Of a stretch of DNA of 12,312 nt, positions 1 through 7,492 are shown in pieces. The number at the start of each line of letters is the position of its first letter. The first letter of the stretch is position 1. The notes beneath the pieces are model-generated. The model was given only the letters and a program-made list of their open reading frames with translations. It did not search any database and was not told where the DNA came from. The position numbers and the translations under genes were made by a program. Origin of the DNA: an uncultured Microbacterium sp. (GTDB taxonomy: Bacteria; Actinomycetota; Actinomycetes; Actinomycetales; Microbacteriaceae); NCBI GenBank assembly GCA_937988695.1, contig CALKHM010000230.1, positions 1 through 12,312 of the forward strand, written 5' to 3'.

Positions 1-1411
1 CGTCGTCGAGCCCGACCGACGAGGGCAGGTAGGTCTCCCCGTGCCCGACGTAGCCGCCGCGCACCGCGCCCTCCCAGAAGCGTCGGGTCATCTCCTCGCC
101 GGTGATGTTGCCCCAGCCCTGGTCGATGTCGCCCTCGTACGCGCATTCGTCGATCACGACCGGCTTTCCCCAGCGCTCCCGCCACTGGTCGGTGTTCTCC
201 GCCGTGCGGTACACGTCCACGCGCTGCACGCTGACGTGGGTGATCCACGGCCTCGAATAGTCGTAGAACGGGCGGCAGTTGTGGATCGAGTTCAGGTGCC
301 CCGCCGCGTCCTCCTCAGTGACGACGGCCGCCATCCGCTCCCAGTCCGACTCGTCCTTCGCCCAGAGCAGGTCGTACTCGTTGGCCATCGACCACCACAC
401 GTTGGCATACGCGGACAGCCGCCGCACGACGTAGCGCAGATAGCGGTCGTCGACAGCGGGGCCGAGGTCGGCGAACCCCCACCGGTCGTACGCGTGGAAC
501 AGGATGAGGTCGGCCTGGATGCCCAGCGCGCCCAGCTGCGCGACGCGCTGCTCCAGGCGGCGGAAATGGCCCGGGTCGAACCTCTCCAGGTCGAACCCGT
601 CGGCGAGCGAGCCGGGGAACGGGAAATCGGCCGGCTCGTTCGCATTGAACAGGTACGACTTCGGGAACACGCACATGCGCAGCTTGGTGAACGGCGCATC
701 GGCGAGAGTGGCCAGCGTCTGCTCCTGTAGCGGCTCGGGCTGGTGCGTCCAGGCGTAGGCCGTCGACCCCAGCGGCCGGTGCCGGGTGCCGTCGGCGTGC
801 CGGAAGTGGAATCCGTCCACGCGCACCGGGCCGTGGCTGCCCGGCACCGCGGCGGTGACCGTCGCCGTTGCGGTGATGCCATCCAGCGAGCGCGCGCTCG
901 AGCGGGTCGCGAACGTCCACGAGCCTTCCACGTCGGCGAGCGTGCGCACGACGTAGACGCCGTCGCCGTCGTAGAACCCGCCCGTGCGCACCGTGGATCC
1001 GTCCGGACGCGTCCAGATGGCATCCAGCTCGACATCCACGAACGGATTGCCGTGTGAGGGGCCTGCCAGCCGCATCTCCAGCACCCCCCACAGCGGTGCC
1101 GGCGGCGGCGCGGTGACCGCCGCCGAGCCGCGCGCGACCTCGTCGCCCTCGTACGCGGGGTCGGGGGCGATCGCCGGGGCGTACGGCGGGCGCTGCACGT
1201 CGTCGCCGACCTCGGCCAGCGCCGCCCACAGCTCGTCCCGCGCCGCCGGGTCCTCGAGGGTGGGCGCGAGCGCGATGAGCGAGCCCAGCCGGCCGTCGCG
1301 GAACTGCGTCGCCATCGGCGAGGCGGCGATTCCCGGCAGGAAGCGCTCCAGGATCGCGCGCGCGCCAGGGTGGTCGAGGGCTTCGCCGAAGGTGGAGCGT
1401 CGGTCGAACAT
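1..1411 (-). CDS. DUF5060-containing putative glycoside hydrolase (clan-A-like TIM barrel), 3' end cut by window edge
   Basis: The frame is open from the ATG at 1411-1409 to base 1 without a stop, giving 470 visible residues; the C-terminus is outside the window. Residues 1-95 form a helical, Pro/Ala-rich leader with no signal peptide. About 105-175 is a DUF5060-type beta-sandwich, with GNPF, GFYDGDGVY and GSWTF. From about 180 comes a glycosidase TIM barrel with GSTAYAWTHQ, LRMCVFPK, DLILFHAYDRWGF, WWSMANEYD and VIDECAYEG. By analogy with clan GH-A retaining enzymes I assign Glu345 (in NEYD) as acid/base and Glu422 (in IDEC) as nucleophile. Related DUF5060/DUF4038/DUF5605 proteins are mostly uncharacterised; the apiosidase family GH140 is a distant structural cousin. 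It probably removes a terminal sugar in the cytoplasm. A DUF5605-like C-terminal domain may follow beyond the edge. It is the last visible gene of the operon, 58 bases after the GH43 gene. The family call is strong; the substrate is unknown. Confidence 0.85.
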   Translation of the reverse strand, partial: MFDRRSTFGEALDHPGARAILERFLPGIAASPMATQFRDGRLGSLIALAPTLEDPAARDELWAALAEVGDDVQRPPYAPAIAPDPAYEGDEVARGSAAVTAPPPAPLWGVLEMRLAGPSHGNPFVDVELDAIWTRPDGSTVRTGGFYDGDGVYVVRTLADVEGSWTFATRSSARSLDGITATATVTAAVPGSHGPVRVDGFHFRHADGTRHRPLGSTAYAWTHQPEPLQEQTLATLADAPFTKLRMCVFPKSYLFNANEPADFPFPGSLADGFDLERFDPGHFRRLEQRVAQLGALGIQADLILFHAYDRWGFADLGPAVDDRYLRYVVRRLSAYANVWWSMANEYDLLWAKDESDWERMAAVVTEEDAAGHLNSIHNCRPFYDYSRPWITHVSVQRVDVYRTAENTDQWRERWGKPVVIDECAYEGDIDQGWGNITGEEMTRRFWEGAVRGGYVGHGETYLPSSVGLDD

Positions 1412-1419
1412 GGTGGTTG

Positions 1420-1425
1420 TCCTCT
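1420..1425 (-). promoter_or_regulatory. Ribosome binding site of the DUF5060 glycosidase gene
   Basis: AGAGGA lies 8 bases before the ATG at 1411-1409. It supports that start, and the encoded protein begins MFDRRSTFGEAL. It lies in the 58-base gap after the GH43 stop codon, so this gene is not translationally coupled by overlap. Confidence 0.6.
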
Positions 1426-1469
1426 GGTCAGATGGTCGGTGAGAGGGAACGGATGCCGGTTCTCCGAGG

Positions 1470-2981
1470 CTAATCGTCGTCGCCGACGCAGACCCAGCTG
1501 TGCAGCACCACGTCGCCGGAGACGGCGTACGCGCCGATCACCCGGCCGGTGAACGACTCGGTCACCTCGCTGGAGAGGAACCGCCCGTCCACGTCCGCCA
1601 GGTGCACGCGTGCGCGGCCGCCGGCGCTGAAGCCGAGCCGGAATACATCGCTGGTGGCGACCATGCGCCAGCCCGGGTCGGGTCTTACCGAGTCGAGGTG
1701 GAGGTCGACGACGGGCGTCGGAAGGTCGTGGCTCCACTCCTGCACCAGCCCGCTCAGGGTGGCCCGTGCGGTCACCCGACCCGCGCCGGCCTCCACCTCG
1801 ACGTGGAAGTTCTCGTCGAAGCGCACGGCGAGCCCGCCGACGCCGCCCGAGACGTCCAGACGCACCGTGGTGGCGCTGTTGAGGTGCTCCTGGCGCCGGC
1901 CCAGGAACAGCGGCCGCGGATCGGCCAGGGTCGAGCCGTCGGCGTGCAGGACGATCGCGCCGGGGTGGGAGGCGAGATCGGCGGTCTGCGCGGGAAGCCT
2001 GCGCACGCCGATCCATTCGCCGTCGAGCCGGTCGAGGTCGGGCTCGACGCGGGTGCCCGGGCGGGGGTGACGCTGGACGGGGGCGATGGCGGGCCAGCCG
2101 TCGTGCCAGGTGACGGGCGTGACGAACGTCTCCCGGCCGAGCGCCGAGAACGCCCGGGTGCCGCTGCGCGGGCGCACGCCGAGCAGGACGCACAGCCACG
2201 ATCCGTCGGGGCCGGCGACCAGGTCACCGTGTCCGGTGTTCTGGATCGGCCGGGGCGTCGAGCGCGCCGAGACCAGCGGGTTCGACGGGGCGCCCTCGAA
2301 CGGTCCCTCCGGGGACCTGCCGCGGGCGATCGAGATGCCGTGGCCGCGTTCGGTGCCGCCCTCCGCGATCATCAGGTACCAGTGGTCGTCGATCTCGTAG
2401 AGGTGCGGCGCCTCGGGGAACATCAGCCCGGTGCCCGACCACAGCGACCGCGGCGCCTCCAGCGCGACGTGGTTCGCCAGATCCACTCGCACCTGCTGGA
2501 TGCCCAGGTGCGCGGGTGCGTTCGGATCCAGCGCACCGGTCAGCTGCAGGCCGGAGAACGTGATGTACGTGTTGCCGGCGGCATCCCACGCGATGTCCGG
2601 GTCGATCCCCTCGATGCCGCTGCCGTCCCGGCTGCGCAGCAGCTCGCCGTCGCTCCACGGGCCTGCGGCATCGGGCGCGGTGAAGTGCAGCATCCCGCGG
2701 CCCATCGCGTCGGTGATCACCAGGTGGAACACGCCGTCGTGGTGTCGGATCGTCGGCGCCCAGGCACCGCCGCCGGTGGGCACGCCCTCGACGCCGAGCT
2801 GACCGGGCCGGGTGGCCACGTGGCCGATGAGCTCCCAGTTCTCGAAGTCGGTGGAGCGGTGGATCGGGATGCCGGGGAGATACTCGAACGAGGAGGTCGC
2901 GAGGTAGTACGCGCCATCCACCTGCACGACGCTGGGGTCGGGGTGGAAGCCGTTCAGCAGCGGGTTGAAGAGGGTGGTCAC
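1470..2981 (-). CDS. GH43 beta-xylosidase / alpha-L-arabinofuranosidase (GH43_11-like), 503 aa
   Basis: This is an inverting glycosidase predicted to release xylose or arabinose from the non-reducing end of short oligosaccharides. The N-terminal five-bladed propeller covers about residues 1-310. The expected catalytic triad is in place: Asp15 in GFHPDPS (general base), Asp127 in GIDPD (pKa modulator) and Glu190 in MFPEAPHLY (general acid). Spacing matches characterised two-domain xylosidases such as Geobacillus XynB3 (D15/D128/E187). About residues 320-500 form a second beta-sandwich domain (GRRQEHLNSATT motif) like that of GH43_11 enzymes, in which it completes the active site. The length is normal for two-domain members. 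There is no signal peptide, so it should be cytoplasmic. The start is GTG at 2981-2979, because the family's N-terminal FNPLLNGFHPDP begins there; the frame is open upstream to 3752, but that stretch is antisense to the real reading of the serine hydrolase gene. Xylosidase and arabinofuranosidase activities cannot be separated from sequence alone. Confidence 0.93.
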   Translation of the reverse strand: MTTLFNPLLNGFHPDPSVVQVDGAYYLATSSFEYLPGIPIHRSTDFENWELIGHVATRPGQLGVEGVPTGGGAWAPTIRHHDGVFHLVITDAMGRGMLHFTAPDAAGPWSDGELLRSRDGSGIEGIDPDIAWDAAGNTYITFSGLQLTGALDPNAPAHLGIQQVRVDLANHVALEAPRSLWSGTGLMFPEAPHLYEIDDHWYLMIAEGGTERGHGISIARGRSPEGPFEGAPSNPLVSARSTPRPIQNTGHGDLVAGPDGSWLCVLLGVRPRSGTRAFSALGRETFVTPVTWHDGWPAIAPVQRHPRPGTRVEPDLDRLDGEWIGVRRLPAQTADLASHPGAIVLHADGSTLADPRPLFLGRRQEHLNSATTVRLDVSGGVGGLAVRFDENFHVEVEAGAGRVTARATLSGLVQEWSHDLPTPVVDLHLDSVRPDPGWRMVATSDVFRLGFSAGGRARVHLADVDGRFLSSEVTESFTGRVIGAYAVSGDVVLHSWVCVGDDD

Positions 2982-2985
2982 GGGA

Positions 2986-2989
2986 CTCC
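2986..2989 (-). promoter_or_regulatory. Ribosome binding site of the GH43 gene
   Basis: GGAG stands 4 bases before the GTG at 2981-2979, a short spacing but in the right place. It lies in the 20-base gap behind the serine hydrolase stop and supports the GTG over any start further upstream. Confidence 0.45.
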
Positions 2990-3001
2990 GTTCGCGAAAG
3001 G

Positions 3002-4138
3002 TCAGGACAGGAGGCGGCCGAGGTCGGCCGCGAGGGTGACGGCGCGGGGATCGGCACCGCCCGGCCAGGGGCCGCGCGCGATCGTGTAGCCGAACGCCAC
3101 ACCCGTGTCGGGGTCGACGCACGCCAACGCGCCGGCCGCGCCGTCGTGCCCGAACGCGCGCGGCCCGCCGAAGGCCAGCTGTTGCGACGGCTTCTGGAAG
3201 ACGATGGCGTGCGCGCGTCCGTGCTGGCCGAGCACCTCGTCGTAGCCGCGCACCTGCTGCAGGCCGACGACCTCCACGGTCTCGGCGCTCAGCAACGGCG
3301 GCGTGCCGTCGACGCCGGTGACCGCGCCGGCGAACATGCGCGCGAGCCCGCGTGCGGTGACGGTGCCCGAGCCCGCCGGATGCCCGAAGCGCCAGCTCGC
3401 CTCGTCGTTGGCGAGGTCGACGGCCGGGCCCGCCATCTGCATCGCGGTGCCGATCAGGCCCGACCAGGGCGGGACGAGGGTGTCGGATACCGGCCGGATC
3501 ATCGGCAGCACGGGCACCCGGCGGGCATCCAGCTCGCGCGGGAGGCCGAGGTGCACGTCGAGGTCGCGGGGCGCCCGGATGTCCTGCTCGAACACCTCGT
3601 GCAGGGTGCGGCCGGTCACCCGGTAGACGAGCTCGGAGGCGAGATTGCCGATCGTGACCGCGTGGTAGCCGAAGGCGGAGCCGGGCTGCCAGAACGGGCG
3701 CGACGCCGCGAGGCGCTCGGCGGCGGCGTGGTGGTCGAGCAGCTCCGCCCACGACAGCGCGGGCGTGGCCTGTGGCAGTCCCGCCTGGTGCGAGAGCAGC
3801 ATCCGCACCGTGACATCCTGCTTGCCCTTCGCGGCGAACTCGGGCCAGTACTGCGCGACGCGGGCGTCGAGGTCGAGCTCACCGCGCTCGACGAGCAGCG
3901 CGATCGTCAGCCCGATCGTGTTCTTGGTGACCGAGTAGGGCACCATGAGGGAGTCCTCGGCCAGATGCGGTCCGCCCCACACGTCCAGCACCGTGGCACC
4001 GTCGTGATAGGCCGCGGCCTGGAACGACAGATCGGGGTCCGCGGCCAGGAACCCGTTCAGGCGCGCGACGATCTCGTCGAGCCGGGGGTCGGCGGCGCCG
4101 TGCAGCAGGTCGGCGTCGACGGGGGTCGGGTTTGTCAT
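3002..4138 (-). CDS. Serine hydrolase of the class C beta-lactamase / family VIII esterase fold, 378 aa
   Basis: The protein has the family's active-site pieces: the nucleophile motif SVTK (Ser69, Lys72), a Tyr158-His pair in FGYHAVTIG at the place of the YxN tyrosine, and His331 in FGHDG replacing the KTG motif. LSHQAGLP and the DVWGG and YWPEFAAKGKQ segments are typical of carboxylesterase family VIII (EstB-like) proteins rather than true AmpC enzymes. There is no signal peptide or lipobox, unlike periplasmic or secreted beta-lactamases, so it probably acts in the cytoplasm. Within this sugar operon the most reasonable role is removing acyl groups from an imported glycoside before or during hydrolysis; that is inference from context. 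Resistance to beta-lactams is unlikely. The ATG is supported by a good Shine-Dalgarno sequence. The gene starts 43 bases after the lactonase stop. Confidence 0.9.
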   Translation of the reverse strand: MTNPTPVDADLLHGAADPRLDEIVARLNGFLAADPDLSFQAAAYHDGATVLDVWGGPHLAEDSLMVPYSVTKNTIGLTIALLVERGELDLDARVAQYWPEFAAKGKQDVTVRMLLSHQAGLPQATPALSWAELLDHHAAAERLAASRPFWQPGSAFGYHAVTIGNLASELVYRVTGRTLHEVFEQDIRAPRDLDVHLGLPRELDARRVPVLPMIRPVSDTLVPPWSGLIGTAMQMAGPAVDLANDEASWRFGHPAGSGTVTARGLARMFAGAVTGVDGTPPLLSAETVEVVGLQQVRGYDEVLGQHGRAHAIVFQKPSQQLAFGGPRAFGHDGAAGALACVDPDTGVAFGYTIARGPWPGGADPRAVTLAADLGRLLS

Positions 4139-4147
4139 GCGCGTGTT

Positions 4148-4153
4148 CTCCTT
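4148..4153 (-). promoter_or_regulatory. Ribosome binding site of the serine hydrolase gene
   Basis: AAGGAG stands 9 bases before the ATG at 4138-4136, a near-perfect actinobacterial site. It marks the first gene of the operon here that does not overlap its predecessor, so it can initiate independently. Confidence 0.7.
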
Positions 4154-4181
4154 AGCGTGCGATGAAGGTCTCGGGCCGCGG

Positions 4182-5072
4182 TCACCCGGGCAGCGGCACC
4201 GGTGACCACGGGGTGGGAGGCAGTCCGCGTGAGCCCGGGACGGCGACGATCACGGCGCCGTCGGACGGCGAGCGCAGCGCGTGGTCGGCCCCGTACTCCA
4301 GGCGGGGGAAGCCGGTGGTGATCACGAGCCTGTCCAGCGCGGGGCCGGCGAACTCGGCGCTCGCCGGATGCAGCCGGCCGAGGTCGATCGTGCGCTCGGG
4401 GACGAGAGTGCCGTCGGGCCGGTGGCACCTCACGGCGCAGCCGTCGATGACGGTGATCCAGAGGTTGCCGTCATCGTCGACGGTCATCCCGTCGGGCATG
4501 CCGTCGACCTCGACGAGCACGCTGCGGGGACCGACCCGCTCGCCGTAGCGGCGCGCATAGACCACCCGCCGCGCGCTGTCGATGCTGTACAGCACCTCGC
4601 CGTCGGGGGACCACCCCAAGCCGTTGGCGAGGTCCAGGTCGTCGTCCAATGTCGTGATCGCTCCGTCGTGCTCCAGCCGCAGCAGCACCTGGCGGCCGTC
4701 CGCACCGCCCTGCCTGCGCAGCGAGCCGACCACGAATCGTCCCTGCGGGTCGATCTTCCCGTCGTTGAAGCGCTGATTCGTGCCCAGGAGGGCGCGACTG
4801 CGCTCGGCGAGCGCGCCCGCCTCGTCCACGACGCCGATCCACGCCTCCAGCGCGACGAGGAAGCGGCCGCTGTCCAACGGCACGGCGCAGCCCACCACAC
4901 CGCCCAGCGCCCGGGTGCGCACCGGCCCGATTCGCTCGCCGTCGAACGGCGCGGACAGCACCAGGCCGTCGTCGATGTCCACCCAGCTGAGGGTTCCGGT
5001 GGGCGCGTGCCAGGCGGGTCCCTCACCGAGCACGTACCGCGGCGTGTCCAACGCCGGGAAGCGGGCACTCAT
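4182..5072 (-). CDS. SMP-30/gluconolactonase/LRE family sugar lactonase, 296 aa
   Basis: This is a six-bladed beta-propeller metal-dependent hydrolase that opens aldonolactones to aldonic acids. The family's metal ligands are visible: Glu17 in LGEGPAW, Asn150 in ANGLGWSP and Asp194 in PDGMTVDDDG. Asn103 and Asp104 in RFNDGKIDP line the substrate site. These correspond to E18, N154, D204 and N103 of human SMP30. Length is normal (about 290-300 aa) and there is no signal peptide. The ATG overlaps the GH3 stop by one base (TGATG), and GGAG lies about 12 bases upstream; a GTG one codon earlier is possible. Its position among glycosidases suggests it handles a lactone made from one of the released sugars or an oxidised oligosaccharide. 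No sugar dehydrogenase is visible in the window, so the source of the lactone is unknown. Other lactone or organophosphate ester substrates occur in the family. Confidence 0.92.
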   Translation of the reverse strand: MSARFPALDTPRYVLGEGPAWHAPTGTLSWVDIDDGLVLSAPFDGERIGPVRTRALGGVVGCAVPLDSGRFLVALEAWIGVVDEAGALAERSRALLGTNQRFNDGKIDPQGRFVVGSLRRQGGADGRQVLLRLEHDGAITTLDDDLDLANGLGWSPDGEVLYSIDSARRVVYARRYGERVGPRSVLVEVDGMPDGMTVDDDGNLWITVIDGCAVRCHRPDGTLVPERTIDLGRLHPASAEFAGPALDRLVITTGFPRLEYGADHALRSPSDGAVIVAVPGSRGLPPTPWSPVPLPG

Positions 5073-7492
5073 CACGCGTCCCACTCCAGGGCGAGCGGCA
5101 GGTCGGTGACCGAGGCGCCCACGCGCAGCGTGTACGTGCCCGGCTCCACGACCCATTGACCGGCCCAGTGCGCGAGCCGGCGCCCGGGGACCGCGACCGT
5201 CGCCGTCACGGTCTGACCCGGGGCGGCGTGCACGACCGTGAAGCCCACGAGCCAGCGCGCCGGACGCTCGACGGCCGAGTCCGCGCGTTCGGCGTACACC
5301 TGCACGACCTGCTTGCCGTGCCGGTCGCCGGTGTTGGCGAGGGCGACCTCGACGGTGTCCTCGCCTCGCCGTGCGGTGCCCCACGACCAGGTCGTGTAGC
5401 CGAGCCCGTGCCCGAACGGATAGGCGGGCTGCGCGCCGGCGCGCAGCCATGCCCGGTAGCCGATGTGCAGCCCCTCGGTGTAGCGCAGCACGCCGTTTGA
5501 GGGCGTGACCTCGGTGACCGGCACATCCTCCAGCGCGGCGGGCCAGCTCGTGGGCAGGCGTCCGCCGGGCTCGGCGGCTCCGGTGAGCACGTCTGCCAGC
5601 GCCGTGCCGAACTCCTGCCCGCCGAAATAGCCCTGCACGATGGCGGCGACCTCGTCTGCCCAGGGCAGCACCACGGGAGAGCCGGCGTTGACCACCACCA
5701 CGGTGCGCGGATTGGCGGCGGCCACGGCGCGCACGAGCTCGTCCTGCCGCCCCGGCAGGTTCAGATCGGCGCGGTCGTAGCCCTCGGACTCCACCTTCGC
5801 GTTCGTGCCGACCACGACGACGGCGACATCGGATGCCGCGGCCGCCGCCGCGGCCCGGGCGATGAGCTCGTCGCCCGGGGTGCGCTCGGGCGCAATCCCC
5901 AGCGTGACGCTCACCGCGCCCAGCGACGCGTGACCGGCCGTAGCGATGGAGAACTCGGCGCGCAGCTCGCGGGAGACCCCGGCCTGGAACGGCACCGGGG
6001 TGGTCACCGAGGGCGGGTTCAGGAACGCCGCCCCCAAGTCGGTGCCGGTGATCACCGGCTGATCGTCGAGCACGAGCTCGTCGTCGACGTACAGCCTGCC
6101 GGCGCTGGCGCCGGCGAAGCCGAGCAGTGCCTCGCCGCCCTGGTCGGGCGTGTACCGCGTGGTGAGCACGAGCGTCTGTGCCGTGCCGACCGGTGCGTCG
6201 CCGCCGAACCATACCAGCGCGCTCGCCCGGCGGTCCTCGGCGAACAGCTCTTCGCCGTCGGCGTCGAGGAACGCGGCGCGCAGCCCGGGCTCACCGGTGG
6301 CGGGGTTCACGAGGTGCGCGAGGGGCAGCTCGGCGACGCCCTCCTGCACCACCGCGCCCAGCTCGTAGCGGACCTCGGCTGCCGGCAGCGCCGTGCGCAG
6401 GCCCTCCAGCGGCGAGACGACGTGCGCGGGGATCACCGTCGCGCTGCCGCCGCCTTGCGTGCGGGCGTCGCGCGCGTTCTGACCGATCACGGCGACGGTG
6501 CGCAGGGCTGTGGCATCCAGCGGCAGGATCCCGTCGTTGGCCAGCAGCACGGTGCCGGCCACCGATGCCTCGCGGGCGAACGCGCGGCCGTCCACCGGCG
6601 CCGGCGTCGTGGCCTGGGTGCCCTCCAGTGCGCCCACGCGCTCGGCGAGCAGCAGCAGACGCAGCACCTTGCGGTCGAGGTCCGTCTCCTGCGCGCGTCC
6701 GTCGCGAACGGCGTCGACGAGACCGGCCCATGCCGGTGCGGGCCCGGGCATGGCGAGATCCTGCGCGGCGGCCACGGCTGCCAGCGACCGCACGGCGGTC
6801 CAGTCGCTGATCACCACCCCGTCGAAGCCCCACTCGTCGTTCAGCGGGTGCCGCAGCAGGTCGTTCTCGGTCATCGTGACGCCGTCGACGGCGTTGTAGG
6901 CGCTCATCACCGCCCACGCACCGGCCTCCTGCACGGCGTGCTCGAACGGCGCGAGGTACAGCTCGCGCAGCGGACGCTCGTCGACGCGGACGTCGACGGT
7001 GAACCGATCCGTCTCGGAGTCGTTGGCGACGTAGTGCTTCGGCGTGGCAGCCACCCCGTTCTCCTGCAGTCCGCGCACGTAGGCGGCGGCGAGCTGGCCG
7101 GTCAGCTCCGGATCTTCGCTGAAGCACTCGAAATGACGACCGCCCAGCGGGGAGCGGTGCAGGTTGATGGTGGGGCCGAGCACGACGTCCACGCCCTTGC
7201 GACGCGCCTCGGATGCCGCGGCCGCACCGTACCTGCGCGCGAGCCCGGCATCCCATGATGCGGCCAGCGCCGAGCCGGACGGCAGGTTCAGCGACGGCTC
7301 GCGCTCGTCCCACCGAGGGCCGCGCACTCCGGCGGGGCCGTCGGAGAGGGTCATCGCGCGCAGCCCGATGCGCGGGATCGGGACGGTGGTCCAGAAGTCG
7401 GCGCCCTGCACGAGCGCGGCCTTCTCCTCGAGTGTGAGCTGCTCGAGCAGGGGGAGGAGGTGCGCGGCGGCGGGCGTGTCGAGACCGGTCAC
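5072..7492 (-). CDS. GH3 beta-glucosidase with inserted PA14 domain, 806 aa
   Basis: This is a retaining exo-acting beta-glycosidase with the full GH3 layout. The N-terminal TIM barrel (about 1-300) has LSDGPAGVRG, KHYVANDSETDR and the nucleophile Asp230 in VISDWTAV. The alpha/beta sandwich is split by a PA14 domain (about 400-535, with YVDDELVLDD), and the acid/base is Glu570 in VESEGYDRADLNLPG. A fibronectin III-like domain occupies about 710-800. Known PA14-bearing relatives such as Kluyveromyces BglI (D225/E590) use the insertion to cap the active site and prefer short substrates. The start is GTG at 7492-7490, just before TGLDTPAA; it overlaps the GH1 stop (GTGA) and has GGAAGGA 8 bases upstream. 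The frame stays open to 7663, but that stretch is the GH1 gene read in another frame. With no signal peptide, it should act on imported beta-glucosides in the cytoplasm. Some GH3 members of this layout cleave xylosides or bulky aglycone glucosides, so specificity is open. Confidence 0.95.
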   Translation of the reverse strand: MTGLDTPAAAHLLPLLEQLTLEEKAALVQGADFWTTVPIPRIGLRAMTLSDGPAGVRGPRWDEREPSLNLPSGSALAASWDAGLARRYGAAAASEARRKGVDVVLGPTINLHRSPLGGRHFECFSEDPELTGQLAAAYVRGLQENGVAATPKHYVANDSETDRFTVDVRVDERPLRELYLAPFEHAVQEAGAWAVMSAYNAVDGVTMTENDLLRHPLNDEWGFDGVVISDWTAVRSLAAVAAAQDLAMPGPAPAWAGLVDAVRDGRAQETDLDRKVLRLLLLAERVGALEGTQATTPAPVDGRAFAREASVAGTVLLANDGILPLDATALRTVAVIGQNARDARTQGGGSATVIPAHVVSPLEGLRTALPAAEVRYELGAVVQEGVAELPLAHLVNPATGEPGLRAAFLDADGEELFAEDRRASALVWFGGDAPVGTAQTLVLTTRYTPDQGGEALLGFAGASAGRLYVDDELVLDDQPVITGTDLGAAFLNPPSVTTPVPFQAGVSRELRAEFSIATAGHASLGAVSVTLGIAPERTPGDELIARAAAAAAASDVAVVVVGTNAKVESEGYDRADLNLPGRQDELVRAVAAANPRTVVVVNAGSPVVLPWADEVAAIVQGYFGGQEFGTALADVLTGAAEPGGRLPTSWPAALEDVPVTEVTPSNGVLRYTEGLHIGYRAWLRAGAQPAYPFGHGLGYTTWSWGTARRGEDTVEVALANTGDRHGKQVVQVYAERADSAVERPARWLVGFTVVHAAPGQTVTATVAVPGRRLAHWAGQWVVEPGTYTLRVGASVTDLPLALEWDA

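Noticed and set aside
1412..1469. Possible hairpin or regulator site (GAACGG / CCGGTTC) in the gap before the DUF5060 gene
   Set aside because: The stem is about 6 base pairs with a bulge and has no run of T after it. It is too weak for a terminator, and the half-sites do not form a clean LacI-type palindrome.
292..2199. Long minus-strand frames across 292-2199 and 315-1229
   Set aside because: Their products are Arg/Pro/Ser/Ala-rich and without motifs. The frame that stays open from 1411 to base 1 carries DUF5060 and catalytic motifs, and 1470-2981 carries GH43.
2982..3752. N-terminal extension of the GH43 protein up to 3752
   Set aside because: It overlaps the serine hydrolase gene in another frame and has low-complexity Arg/Pro content; the GH43 fold starts at FNPLLNGFHPDP right after the GTG at 2981.
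3002..4138. Serine hydrolase as an antibiotic-resistance beta-lactamase
   Set aside because: There is no export signal, the KTG motif is replaced by HDG, and the surrounding genes are all for sugar uptake and hydrolysis.
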